Below are positions 7,215 through 15,030 of a DNA stretch of 34,393 nt, in pieces. Source of the DNA: Muribaculaceae bacterium (GTDB lineage Bacteria; Bacteroidota; Bacteroidia; Bacteroidales; Muribaculaceae). Made by a program: the position numbers and the translations under genes. Position 1 is the stretch's first letter, and the number at the start of each line of letters is the position of its first letter. The stretch covers positions 1 through 34,393 of the forward strand of contig VSPW01000001.1 of assembly GCA_009775535.1 (NCBI GenBank). The letters run 5' to 3'. The notes under the pieces are model-generated. The model made no database searches, had not been told where the DNA came from, and saw only the letters and a list, made by a program, of their open reading frames with translations.

Positions 7215-7886
7215 ATGAGAGTCAAGATACATCACGAAGGAACTAACATATTGATAATGCTTTTGCTGGCATTGTTGATTATCAACGTCCCCCTGTGGAT
7301 ATGGACGCCGATGCCTGTGGCTATAGCCTTCACATCGGTATGCGGCGTGTTCTATCTTTTGGTGGTTAACTTTTTCCGGTCTCCGCGCCGTATGTTCCCT
7401 GGCGACCAGACCGATGCGGTGATCGCCGGTGCTGACGGCACGGTGGTGGCCCTTGAGGAGACATTTGAGGATGAATACCTCCATGCGCCCGCCATACAGC
7501 TTTCGATATTCATGAGCGTGTTCAACGTGCATGCCAACTGGTTTCCTGTCAATGGCGAGGTGGTCTACTCCAAGCACCATTCAGGCCGTTTCATGGCGGC
7601 CTACCTGCCCAAGTCAAGTACGGAGAACGAGCGTTCGACGGTGGTCATCCGCACTCCCTCCGGACAGCTTGTGCTTGTGAGGCAGATTGCCGGTGCGGTG
7701 GCGCGCCGTATAGTGACATATGCGCAGCCTGGCGACGAGGCCTCGGTGGAGGACCACATGGGGTTCATCAAGTTCGGATCGCGTGTGGATATTTATCTTC
7801 CCCTCGGCACTACCATTGATGCCCGCCTGGGCGACAAGACCATAGGCGGCATTACGCAGATAGGCCGGCTCAATCCTCAAAAATAA
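7215..7886 (+). CDS. psd: Phosphatidylserine decarboxylase
   Basis: This 223-residue protein is of the short Psd type. It decarboxylates phosphatidylserine to phosphatidylethanolamine using a pyruvoyl group made by self-cleavage. The cleavage motif is FGSR, so the break would fall between G188 and S189 and leave a 35-residue alpha chain. E. coli has LGST at this place. A hydrophobic stretch near residues 10-45 anchors it in the inner membrane, and FMSVFNVHANWFPVNG carries the conserved histidine. The ATG at 7215 was chosen because the frame upstream runs through the promoter. pssA, which makes its substrate, follows after 12 nt. Confidence 0.93.
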   Translation: MRVKIHHEGTNILIMLLLALLIINVPLWIWTPMPVAIAFTSVCGVFYLLVVNFFRSPRRMFPGDQTDAVIAGADGTVVALEETFEDEYLHAPAIQLSIFMSVFNVHANWFPVNGEVVYSKHHSGRFMAAYLPKSSTENERSTVVIRTPSGQLVLVRQIAGAVARRIVTYAQPGDEASVEDHMGFIKFGSRVDIYLPLGTTIDARLGDKTIGGITQIGRLNPQK

Positions 7887-7898
7887 CGACAACAGCCA

Positions 7899-8609
7899 AT
7901 GAGCAATCCAGCTACACGCTATATCCCCAACACCATCACCCTGCTCAACCTGCTTTCGGGGTGCTTGGCATGTATATTCGCGTTCAGGCACAATGAAATG
8001 GTAGGCGGCCTGTATGGCCATGAATGGGTGTACCTGTTCATAGGTGCGGCCGCAGTGTTCGATTTCTGCGACGGTGCGGCGGCCAGGCTGCTGCATCAGC
8101 CTTCTCCGATAGGGAAGGAGCTTGATTCGTTGAGCGACCTTGTCAGTTTCGGACTTGCCCCGGCCATGCTCATGTTCAACCTTATGCAGGCCCAGCAGGG
8201 GCAGCTTGTGTGGGTGCCCTACATCGCGCTGATGATACCGGCTATGGGGGCGTTGCGCCTGGCGATATTCAATGTCGATGACAGCCAAGCCACTACATTC
8301 CGCGGGCTGCCGATACCGGCCAATGCAATATTCTGGATAGGCTTTTGCGGATGGATGCAGTCATACCGCGTGTACCCGGGCGACTGGGTAGTGGTGCTGC
8401 TTATCATATTGGTATCGCTGTCGATGGTGTCGCGCATGGAGATGTTCTCCCTTAAGTTCAAGAATTTCGGACTGCGTGACAACTTCCGCCGTTATATAAT
8501 ACTCCTTGCGGCCATATCTTTCGTTGCCATATATGGCATAGCCGGGCTCGCATGGGTGATTGTGCTCTATTTTGTCCTGTCGGCGCTCACACGCCGCCAT
8601 CAGGCTTAG
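7899..8609 (+). CDS. pssA: CDP-diacylglycerol-serine O-phosphatidyltransferase
   Basis: This 236-residue integral membrane enzyme has the CDP-alcohol phosphatidyltransferase signature complete and in register: D58-G59-x2-A62-R63-x8-G72-x3-D76-x3-D80, where the aspartates bind two metal ions. Several further hydrophobic helices follow, up to the end. It joins CDP-diacylglycerol and L-serine to give phosphatidylserine, the substrate of the Psd encoded 12 nt upstream. The pairing with psd supports serine over glycerol or inositol as acceptor. Confidence 0.93.
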   Translation: MSNPATRYIPNTITLLNLLSGCLACIFAFRHNEMVGGLYGHEWVYLFIGAAAVFDFCDGAAARLLHQPSPIGKELDSLSDLVSFGLAPAMLMFNLMQAQQGQLVWVPYIALMIPAMGALRLAIFNVDDSQATTFRGLPIPANAIFWIGFCGWMQSYRVYPGDWVVVLLIILVSLSMVSRMEMFSLKFKNFGLRDNFRRYIILLAAISFVAIYGIAGLAWVIVLYFVLSALTRRHQA

Positions 8610-8657
8610 CAGGAGCGCCGTCATATCCCCTTTATTTTATATTTTTACTGTATTACC

Positions 8658-8993
8658 GTGCTAACATTACTGTTCATATTATTTATAGTGTTCATTGTCT
8701 GGCCGCTTGTGAAGGTTGTGCTTCGCGTCAACCAGTTTAAGCGCCAGGCGCGGGACATGTTCCGGCAGGCCTCGTCCCAGGCCTCCGGGCGGCAGCAGGC
8801 GCAACGCAAGGGCGGATGGACAAAAGCCACGCCACGCAAGAAAAAGATAGGCGGTGATGTGGGCGAATATGTGGCCTTTGAGGAAGTCGCATCCACATCC
8901 GCGCAATATACACAGAGCCGCACAGACGGCCAGGCCGATAGCTTCCGCCCGGACAGCCAGGTGTCGGAGGCCGAGTGGGAGGACATCAAATAG
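8658..8993 (+). CDS. DUF4834 family small membrane-anchored protein
   Basis: The protein has 111 residues. One N-terminal hydrophobic helix (about 1-22) is followed by a basic region (RVNQFKRQARDMFRQ) and a polar, low-complexity tail ending in acidic residues. This layout matches the DUF4834 family of Bacteroidota, which has no known function. The start is GTG at 8658, because no ATG precedes the helix. It lies 48 nt after pssA and 9 nt before the DUF2461 gene, so it is probably in the same transcript. It is likely inner-membrane with the tail in the cytoplasm. Confidence 0.75.
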   Translation: MLTLLFILFIVFIVWPLVKVVLRVNQFKRQARDMFRQASSQASGRQQAQRKGGWTKATPRKKKIGGDVGEYVAFEEVASTSAQYTQSRTDGQADSFRPDSQVSEAEWEDIK

Positions 8994-9002
8994 CGTGCAG
9001 GC

Positions 9003-9701
9003 ATGAGTGGCGGACTATCCATATGCGGCGGCGACATGTCAGAGGCATTCCGGTTTCTGGACAGCCTTTCCGCCAACAACAACCGTCAATGGTTTCAGCA
9101 GCACAAGGATGATTATGAAGCCGTCATGCGCCATTGGCTCGTGCAGCTACAGCGTCTTATAGATGCGATGTCGGAGTGGGAGACAAGGCTTTCGGGGCTC
9201 ACTGCAAAGCAGTGCGCCTACAGGATATACCGTGACACCCGTTTTTCCCCGGACAAGACCCCATACAAGGTGTATCTGTCGGCATCGTTCAGTCCGCGCG
9301 GACGTATGGCGCATGCCCCCGGATACTATCTTCAGCTTGATTCCCGCCCTGGCGAATTGGGCCTTTACGGAGGTGTGTGGTGTCCGGAGTCTGCTGTGCT
9401 GGCAAAACTGAGGCGTGCGGTCGTCGACAATATCGAGGAGTGGGAGGAGCTGCTTTCCGAGCCGCAACTGGCCGCGGGATATCCCGGATGGTGCGGCGCA
9501 ACGCTTAAGACCGTCCCCAAGGGCTGGCCGCGAAACCATCCCCAGGCTGAATATCTCCGTTTGAAGGATTTCGGCAAATTCATGCCTCTGCAGCGTGAAA
9601 CCTTTGCCGATCCCGATTGGCCGCTACATGTGGCGGGGATGTTTCGTCCGCTGAAGCCGCTGGTCGATTTCCTGCAGTATTCTATTGATGAAGATGTCTG
9701 A
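9003..9701 (+). CDS. DUF2461 (TIGR02453) domain protein
   Basis: The protein has 232 residues and spans the whole DUF2461 family. Marks are an N-terminal FLDSLSANNNRQWF segment, then YRIYRDTRFSPDKTPYK near the middle, then GYYLQL and GGVWCPE. The function of this widespread family is unknown. No signal peptide or membrane segment is visible, so it should be cytosolic. An ATG 11 codons in (9036) would give a start nearer to that of most homologues, so the first residues are uncertain. It ends the psd-pssA-DUF4834-DUF2461 run; no clear terminator follows. Confidence 0.85.
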   Translation: MSGGLSICGGDMSEAFRFLDSLSANNNRQWFQQHKDDYEAVMRHWLVQLQRLIDAMSEWETRLSGLTAKQCAYRIYRDTRFSPDKTPYKVYLSASFSPRGRMAHAPGYYLQLDSRPGELGLYGGVWCPESAVLAKLRRAVVDNIEEWEELLSEPQLAAGYPGWCGATLKTVPKGWPRNHPQAEYLRLKDFGKFMPLQRETFADPDWPLHVAGMFRPLKPLVDFLQYSIDEDV

Positions 9702-9780
9702 TACTTCAGGCTATTTTCCTATCTATTGTTATCGAATATTAAAAATGGGGGGGGTATTTGTAATAAAACAGCAATAATGC

Positions 9781-9811
9781 TTGCTGTAATGACTAAAAAT
9801 GATTAATTTTG
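9781..9811 (+). promoter_or_regulatory. Bacteroidota-type promoter of the fimbrial operon
   Basis: TTG (9781-9783), a 20-nt spacer and TAATTTTG (9804-9811) match the Bacteroidota promoter. Transcription should begin near 9818. It points toward the DUF3575 gene and lies between the G8 and C8 tracts. Confidence 0.7.
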
Positions 9812-9825
9812 CCAATCCATAATAG

Positions 9826-9843
9826 CCCCCTGTAATATGGGGG
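9826..9843 (+). promoter_or_regulatory. Short GC hairpin near the 5' end of the fimbrial transcript
   Basis: CCCCC (9826-9830) can pair with GGGGG (9839-9843) around the loop TGTAATAT. It lies within the first 10-25 nt of the predicted RNA, where it could stabilise the 5' end or act as an operator in DNA. No T-run follows, so it is not a terminator. Confidence 0.4.
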
Positions 9844-9888
9844 ATAGTAAACCAATTAATCTACCTAATATTGTCTTCCGTTAGGACT

Positions 9889-10038
9889 ATGACGCAAGAA
9901 TTGATTCAGCTATTATCGATAAATAAAGGAGAGGGTAGGGATTTACCCCCCCCTATTTCTTGCTTATCTTGCTGTAAATCAACACTTTGTGGCAATGGAT
10001 GTATCCATGCCGGACCACATTCTCAGATCCCAGTATAA
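9889..10038 (+). CDS. Possible small Cys-rich leader ORF (49 codons), unrecognised
   Basis: ATG at 9889 opens 49 codons ending in TAA at 10036. The predicted peptide begins MTQELIQLL. After a PPP stretch encoded by the C8 tract it has a cysteine-dense part (ISCLSCCKSTLCGNGC) with five cysteines within 14 residues. I do not recognise it. No ribosome-binding sequence is visible, but these are rare in this phylum. The open frame may be chance, since no stop is expected only about one time in ten at this length. If it is translated, changes in C8 length would shift its frame before the cysteine cluster. Confidence 0.25.
   Translation: MTQELIQLLSINKGEGRDLPPPISCLSCCKSTLCGNGCIHAGPHSQIPV
9991..10011 (+). 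promoter_or_regulatory. Inverted repeat in the fimbrial leader
   Basis: GGC(A)ATGGAT and ATCCATGCC are separated by GT. They give nine pairs with one bulged A. In RNA this would be a stable hairpin once the inner pairs open into a loop; in DNA it resembles a dimer operator. It lies inside the small ORF, about 150 nt before the DUF3575 start. Confidence 0.35.
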
Positions 10039-10163
10039 AACGTGCCGTCTGCCGTACTGCGGTGGTCGTGCCTTTCAGTAGTACCGTCAGGAGGAATAGG
10101 CTCCGGCGGCGCAACCAGCCTTATTGTGCATTAAATGAAACCAATCTTTCCAGAACCCATAAT

Positions 10164-10745
10164 ATGAAACTTAAGATTATTGTAGCAGCAATCATGGCAG
10201 TCCTTTTCTGCCAAGGCTCACGCTCACAGGATGTGGCCGTCAAGACAAACCTGCTCTATGATGCCCTCCTTAGCCCTAATCTGGGGGTTGAAGTAGGGCT
10301 GGCGCCGAGATGGTCGCTCGATGTGTCCGGAAACTTTAACGGATGGACCGTCGACGGCCACAGCTGGAAACACTGGTTTGTCCAGCCCGAGGCGCGTTAC
10401 TGGTTTTGCGAGCGGTTTGCAGGGCATTTCCTTGCCATGCATGCCATCGCCGGGGAATATAACTTCGGGAATATGCACAACGGGCTTAAGTTCCTGGGCA
10501 GCGACTTTTCCAAACTTGGAGAGAAACGCTATCAGGGTTGGGCAGCCGGCCTGGGTATAGGGTATGGCCACACTTGGATACTCTCCCGGCATTGGAGCAT
10601 CGAGGCCGAGGCCGCCCTTGGCTGGATATATACGCGGTTCGACACATATCCGTGTGCCCACTGCGGGACAAAGCTGGACCGCAACCGGGTACACAACTAT
10701 GTAGGCCCGACCAAGGCCGCGATAAACATCATTTATGTATTTTAA
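10164..10745 (+). CDS. DUF3575 outer-membrane protein of the fimbrial operon
   Basis: The protein has 193 residues. A signal peptide (MKLKIIVAAIMAVLFCQG, cut near SRSQ) precedes a sequence rich in alternating aromatic and polar residues. It ends in INIIYVF, a terminal phenylalanine typical of BAM-inserted barrels. It matches the DUF3575 family, commonly found ahead of DUF3868 and fimbrillin genes in Bacteroidales. Its role is unproven; assembly or anchoring of the fimbria at the outer membrane is the usual guess. A CAHC pair lies in the last 35 residues. The frame is open 59 codons upstream without a plausible start, so the ATG before the signal peptide was chosen. The next gene starts 22 nt later. 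Confidence 0.85.
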   Translation: MKLKIIVAAIMAVLFCQGSRSQDVAVKTNLLYDALLSPNLGVEVGLAPRWSLDVSGNFNGWTVDGHSWKHWFVQPEARYWFCERFAGHFLAMHAIAGEYNFGNMHNGLKFLGSDFSKLGEKRYQGWAAGLGIGYGHTWILSRHWSIEAEAALGWIYTRFDTYPCAHCGTKLDRNRVHNYVGPTKAAINIIYVF

Positions 10746-10767
10746 CTAACGACAGCGGATAATAGAT

Positions 10768-12231
10768 ATGTGTAATATTAAGAAAACAATCCTTGCGGCA
10801 GCCATGGCCACAGTACCCTTTGTGGCAGGCGCGCACGATGTGCCCTCGATCCACATGTCAGGGATGAGTGTCAGCCGTACGGCCGACGGCATGTTGGCAT
10901 TGACAATGGATGTCAATCCCGCTGCGTTCGACATGTCGCGCAACCGCGAAGTGCTCATGACTCCGGTGGTATACAACGCCGACAGCACAAAGACGGCCAC
11001 ATACCCGCCGTTTATAATAGCCGGGCATAACAGGTATTACCGCTACGTCCGCGACGGGCGTAAGCTTCCCGATGGGGCGTCATTCTACCGCGCCGGACAC
11101 GATGGCGGATTTACCTATACGGCCCTGATACCGTATGAGGACTGGATGGAGGTGTCCACCGTGGCCATAGACCAGAAGGAATGCGGGTGCTGCGGCGAGC
11201 CGGAAGGTGAGGAGAACACCCCTGTGGCCGAACTCGACTTCCGTCCACGCAGTTTTGTCCCGTGCTTCGTGTCAATGCCCCCGACAGCAAAAGGCGAAAA
11301 GGTGGTAGACCTCAAGGGCTCGGCATATATCGATTTTCCCGTGAACCGTACGGAGATATATCCGGATTACCGCAAAAACCCCTCGGAACTTAAGAAGATA
11401 ATAAATACGATTGATGTGGTGAAGAACAATCCCGATGCCACAATCACCGATATATTCATCAAGGGTTTCGCATCGCCCGAAGGCTCATACACCAACAATA
11501 TACGCCTCGCTAAAGGACGTACCCAATCACTAAAGGAATATGTGCGCCGTCAGTACGGGTTCAATGACACGGTGTTCCACACCGACTTCGAGCCGGAAGA
11601 CTGGGCAGGCCTGCGCGACTCCGTGCTTGTGTCTGTTGTGCCTAACCGCAAGGAGATACTTGAGATAATCGACTCCGACCTGGAGCCCGACCCCAAGAAC
11701 GCCGCCATACAGCGCCGCTTCCCCACCGACTATGCCTTCCTCCTGAAGAACGTATACCCGGCGTTGCGCCACTCCGACTATATTGTGCGCTACCGTATCC
11801 GCGAGTACACTGATGTCGATGAGATCAAGCGCGTGTTGAGGGAACGTCCGCAGAACCTCAACCTCAACGAGATGTACCTGGCGGCAAACACCTATGAGGT
11901 AGGCAGTCCTGAATACTACGAAGTGTTCGACGTGGCCGTACGCATGTTCCCGTCCGACCCTGTATCCAATGTCAATGCCGCCAATTCGGCGATGGCCTCC
12001 GGCGATTACACCCGCGCCGCCCGCTACCTGGAAAAGGCAGGGGACACACCCGATGCCGATTACGCCCGTGGCGTATTGCAGGCCATTCAGGGCAACTATG
12101 AGGAAGCCGTACCGCTGCTTGAAAAGGCACGCGACGGCGGCATATCGCAGGCCGCGGACGCACTGGCGCAAATAAGCACCATACGCCAGCGTAAGCAAGA
12201 GATAACATACATCACAGATGCGACAAAATAA
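10768..12231 (+). CDS. DUF3868 protein with OmpA-like and TPR regions
   Basis: The 487-residue exported protein has a signal peptide (about 1-22, cut after VAGA). A DUF3868-type N-terminal domain (about 25-170) includes the cysteine cluster C139, C141, C142 followed by an acidic stretch. An OmpA-like region (about 185-300) has KGFASPEGSYTNN and LAKGRTQSLKEYV, the segment that binds peptidoglycan in OmpA proteins. A helical, TPR-like C-terminus (about 365-475) completes it. It probably links the fimbrial machinery to the cell wall in the periplasm. It lies between the DUF3575 barrel and the major fimbrillin, as is usual in these operons. A 70-nt AT-rich gap follows, without a promoter match. 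Confidence 0.85.
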   Translation: MCNIKKTILAAAMATVPFVAGAHDVPSIHMSGMSVSRTADGMLALTMDVNPAAFDMSRNREVLMTPVVYNADSTKTATYPPFIIAGHNRYYRYVRDGRKLPDGASFYRAGHDGGFTYTALIPYEDWMEVSTVAIDQKECGCCGEPEGEENTPVAELDFRPRSFVPCFVSMPPTAKGEKVVDLKGSAYIDFPVNRTEIYPDYRKNPSELKKIINTIDVVKNNPDATITDIFIKGFASPEGSYTNNIRLAKGRTQSLKEYVRRQYGFNDTVFHTDFEPEDWAGLRDSVLVSVVPNRKEILEIIDSDLEPDPKNAAIQRRFPTDYAFLLKNVYPALRHSDYIVRYRIREYTDVDEIKRVLRERPQNLNLNEMYLAANTYEVGSPEYYEVFDVAVRMFPSDPVSNVNAANSAMASGDYTRAARYLEKAGDTPDADYARGVLQAIQGNYEEAVPLLEKARDGGISQAADALAQISTIRQRKQEITYITDATK

Positions 12232-12301
12232 CAGCAGATACTTCTCTTTCCCACATATAAAGTAAAATATTCATTATCCATTAACCAATTAATTATTTAA
12301 T

Positions 12302-13927
12302 ATGAAACATCTCAACAAGATTCTTGCAGGCTGCCTCATTGCCTTTGGCATGACTGCATGCAGCAACGATGATGGGAACACACCCGATGCCCCGCAGAAA
12401 GGCACCGGTATGTATGCATCCCTCTCCCTCAGCCTTAAAGGCAACGGCGGACGTGCCAATTCCAACGCTGGCGATGAATTCGGACAGGATTTTGAAAACA
12501 AGGTAGGCTCTATACTTGTAGTCCTCACAGAAAAAGACGGCAATGACTACAAAGTGATCACTACTGCCACTACAGATGGTGTACTTAACGATGGTACAGG
12601 CACAGGCTTGAATAACAAACCTAAATACACCGTACTTTTTGAAGATTACGAAAATCTTGAGACTTATGCCGGAAAGCAAGTGTACGTGTTCGCATATTGC
12701 AATCCGACAACCGAAATCCTCAATGCCGTTACTCCTGGAGCAAGCATAGCCGACCTTGAGGCCGCTTCTATCAACCAGCAGATCTGGAGCAGAAACGGAT
12801 TCCTCATGAGCAATGTTGAACTCGCTACCAGCACACTTCCTGATGAAGATGCTATTGCTAAGGACTACAACACCCCCGAAAAGGCATTCGACCTCACATC
12901 CGGCAATGCTATCCCTGTTGTACGCAGCGTTGCACGTTTCGACTTCCGTGAAACCAACAACGGTATATACCCCATCAAGGACGTTGTGAACGGTAATGTT
13001 GTCGCAAACATACGCCTTACTGGCAACATGGCTCTTATGAACCTTGCCAACGAATTCTATTATCTTCCCCGCATCATCAACAATAACGTGACTACACTCT
13101 GCCCCGGCATGGACGCTCTTGACGGTGTTAACGGTGACTATGTTGTCAGCTCACGTTTCGAGGCAAAGGCTACATCTGACGGTACTGACCTCGCCGGTTT
13201 CTTCACAAATCCTCTTGCGGGAATGACTGACTATTCATCACTTCCCTATACAACGGTTACCGGTACGGAAGACGATGACGAAGGCTGGACATCGACAAAC
13301 AAGACCGGCTACCACATCTGGCGCTATGTCACAGAGAACACACTTCCCCAAATCAACAGCCAGCTCAAGGGCAACACCACTGCTGTCGTGTTCCAGGGCG
13401 TGATCGAAGCCGCCGAGACTACATCAGAAGACCTCAAGGCTGCAATGCAAAACAAAGACGTACTCTATCTATACAACGGCGTGCTGGTAGGTAATGCTCT
13501 GGCTGTCAAGGAAACCGCACAGGCATCTCCTGTATCTACACTGGCACAGGCCTTTGTCGCAGCATTCGGACAGGCACTCGACTCTGAAGAAGCTCCCGCC
13601 GACCTCGAAAAGGCTAGCAACGGCTTCACAATCTACCGTTACGACGAAACCGTTAAGGGATATCCTGTATACTATGTATACTATAACCGCCACAATAACA
13701 ATGCCGACAACGCAGAGATGGGCGATATGGAATTCGGCGTAGTGCGCAACAACGTCTACAAGCTTGCTGTTACCGACATCAAGAAGTTCGGCCACGCTGC
13801 CAAGCCAGATGATGATGGCGATCCCGAAGAGCCGAAAGATCCCGATGAAGAGAAGGACGCATACTTCACAGTTACTGTAGAAGTCCTCAATTGGGTCGTA
13901 CGTGTGAACGATATCGTTTTTGAATAA
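12302..13927 (+). CDS. mfa1: Major fimbrial subunit, Mfa1-like fimbrillin
   Basis: The 541-residue lipoprotein precursor is close in length to Porphyromonas gingivalis Mfa1 (563). The lipobox is MTAC with C20. A single arginine at R51 (GGRANS) lies where Mfa1 is cut (R49/A50) to expose the groove for donor-strand polymerisation. A fimbrillin body follows (FVFAYCNP, RSVARFDF). The C-terminus matches the Mfa1 C-terminal domain: NNVYKLAVTDIKKFG, a Pro/Asp/Glu-rich linker (PDDDGDPEEPKDPDEE) and VTVEVLNWVVRVNDIVFE. The AT-rich region before the ATG and the preference for ATC, CTC and GGC codons suggest strong expression. It is the likely shaft protein. Confidence 0.93.
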   Translation: MKHLNKILAGCLIAFGMTACSNDDGNTPDAPQKGTGMYASLSLSLKGNGGRANSNAGDEFGQDFENKVGSILVVLTEKDGNDYKVITTATTDGVLNDGTGTGLNNKPKYTVLFEDYENLETYAGKQVYVFAYCNPTTEILNAVTPGASIADLEAASINQQIWSRNGFLMSNVELATSTLPDEDAIAKDYNTPEKAFDLTSGNAIPVVRSVARFDFRETNNGIYPIKDVVNGNVVANIRLTGNMALMNLANEFYYLPRIINNNVTTLCPGMDALDGVNGDYVVSSRFEAKATSDGTDLAGFFTNPLAGMTDYSSLPYTTVTGTEDDDEGWTSTNKTGYHIWRYVTENTLPQINSQLKGNTTAVVFQGVIEAAETTSEDLKAAMQNKDVLYLYNGVLVGNALAVKETAQASPVSTLAQAFVAAFGQALDSEEAPADLEKASNGFTIYRYDETVKGYPVYYVYYNRHNNNADNAEMGDMEFGVVRNNVYKLAVTDIKKFGHAAKPDDDGDPEEPKDPDEEKDAYFTVTVEVLNWVVRVNDIVFE

Positions 13928-13963
13928 ATATCACTCTAAAAGTAAGTTGCTTACTTATCTACG

Positions 13964-15001
13964 ATGAATATAAAGAAACAATTCATTTCGCGGTTCGCGG
14001 GGGCAGTCCTTCTGGCTGCCCCGGCGCTCGCCGCCCTCTCTTCTTGCGGAAGCGTGTTCGATGACCTCGATCCGTGTCCACGCGGTATCTCGCTGCGGTT
14101 TGTCTATGACTACAATATGGAGAAAGCCAACGCCTTCCCGTCGCAAGTGGATTGTTTGACACTTCATATCTATGATGCCGACGGCAATTTCGTTGCCACG
14201 CATACCGAGACCACTGATGCCCTTTCAGATGAGGGATACCGCATGACCATCGACCTCCCGGCAGGCGATTACCACGCCGTAGCCTATGGCGGCATAGAAT
14301 GCCAGGATGCGTCTTTTGCCCATAACGTGCCGCCCGTATCCGGTACAAGGTACACTGATATAGCCATGGCCATCAAGCCGGCACATATAGGCACGCGCCT
14401 GCATGACCTTTTCCATGGCGCAATCGACTTTACCGTCGAAGAAGGCCTCGACTACAGCCAGGCCACTGTCAGAATGATGAAAGATACGAACCATTTCCGT
14501 ATAATGTTGCAGCACATGAGCTACGACCCTGTCGACGGAAAGGACTTTGAATTCAAGATTGTTGACGACAACACTCTTTTCGCCCACGACAACTCCCTTT
14601 TGGACAACGGCGAAACAACGTATACAGCATGGACCGTAGGCCAGGTTTCCACCGGCCATGTCCCCGCTGAGATCCAAGGAAATAAAGCACCTGCGGCGGA
14701 TAATCCCGTAGAGGTAAAGGTCGGATATGCCGAACTGAGCACATCCAGGCTGCACCTCATGCGCAATCCCCGCCTCATCATATATAGCCACGAGAAGCAG
14801 CGCAACATTGTTGAGCTGCCGCTCAACAACTATCTTACCCTGTCAAAGAGCGATGCCGACGATATGGGCGACCAGGAATACCTCGACCGCCAGAGCCGTT
14901 GGAACATGCTCTTCTTCCTCGATCGCGACCACCTGTGGCTCAAGACCAACATTGTGGTGAACGACTGGAGGGTAAGGATAAACGATATAGATGATTTTTA
15001 A
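13964..15001 (+). CDS. mfa2: Mfa2/FimB-type fimbrial anchor lipoprotein
   Basis: The 345-residue protein has a signal peptide ending in the lipobox LSSC (C28). Near the start of the mature part, GISLRFVYDYNMEKANAF is a hallmark of the FimB/Mfa2 family. The SRLHLMRNPRLIIY and WNMLFFLDRDHLWLKTNIVVNDWRVRIND segments near the end also fit. In P. gingivalis Mfa2 caps the shaft and holds it to the outer membrane, limiting length. Unlike the fimbrillin it lacks an arginine soon after the lipid cysteine, consistent with keeping its lipid. It lies 36 nt after mfa1 and 29 nt before the next fimbrillin-like gene. Confidence 0.9.
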   Translation: MNIKKQFISRFAGAVLLAAPALAALSSCGSVFDDLDPCPRGISLRFVYDYNMEKANAFPSQVDCLTLHIYDADGNFVATHTETTDALSDEGYRMTIDLPAGDYHAVAYGGIECQDASFAHNVPPVSGTRYTDIAMAIKPAHIGTRLHDLFHGAIDFTVEEGLDYSQATVRMMKDTNHFRIMLQHMSYDPVDGKDFEFKIVDDNTLFAHDNSLLDNGETTYTAWTVGQVSTGHVPAEIQGNKAPAADNPVEVKVGYAELSTSRLHLMRNPRLIIYSHEKQRNIVELPLNNYLTLSKSDADDMGDQEYLDRQSRWNMLFFLDRDHLWLKTNIVVNDWRVRINDIDDF

Positions 15002-15030
15002 TTAGAAACACTCTCCTTAAAATAATAACG

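Larger units (their letters stand above)
9742..9958. repeat. Facing G8 and C8 homopolymer tracts in imperfect inverted repeats
   Basis: G8 (9747-9754) and C8 (9946-9953) face each other about 190 nt apart. Comparing 9742-9759 with the reverse complement of 9941-9958 gives 14 matches in 18, but most come from the homopolymer itself. The tracts bracket the promoter, the leader hairpin and the first part of the small ORF. They could be slippage sites or the arms of an invertible segment. Chance similarity is a real alternative. Confidence 0.4.
9702..10163 (+). other. Gene-poor leader interval upstream of the fimbrial operon
   Basis: These 462 nt hold no family-recognisable gene. In order they contain a G8 tract, a promoter, a short GC hairpin at the predicted transcript start, a 49-codon Cys-rich reading frame crossing a C8 tract, and a 9-bp inverted repeat. 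If the promoter at 9781-9811 is used, the fimbrial mRNA has a leader of about 346 nt. Other promoters in the window sit about 20 to 65 nt from their gene. I see no recombinase gene and no known riboswitch. Confidence 0.6.

Noticed and set aside
9747..9754. G-quadruplex at the G8 tract
   Set aside because: A quadruplex needs four G-runs; only one long run is present locally on this strand.
9987..10163. N-terminal extension of the DUF3575 protein by 59 codons
   Set aside because: It would place the signal peptide in the middle of the protein; the ATG at 10164 starts exactly at the signal.
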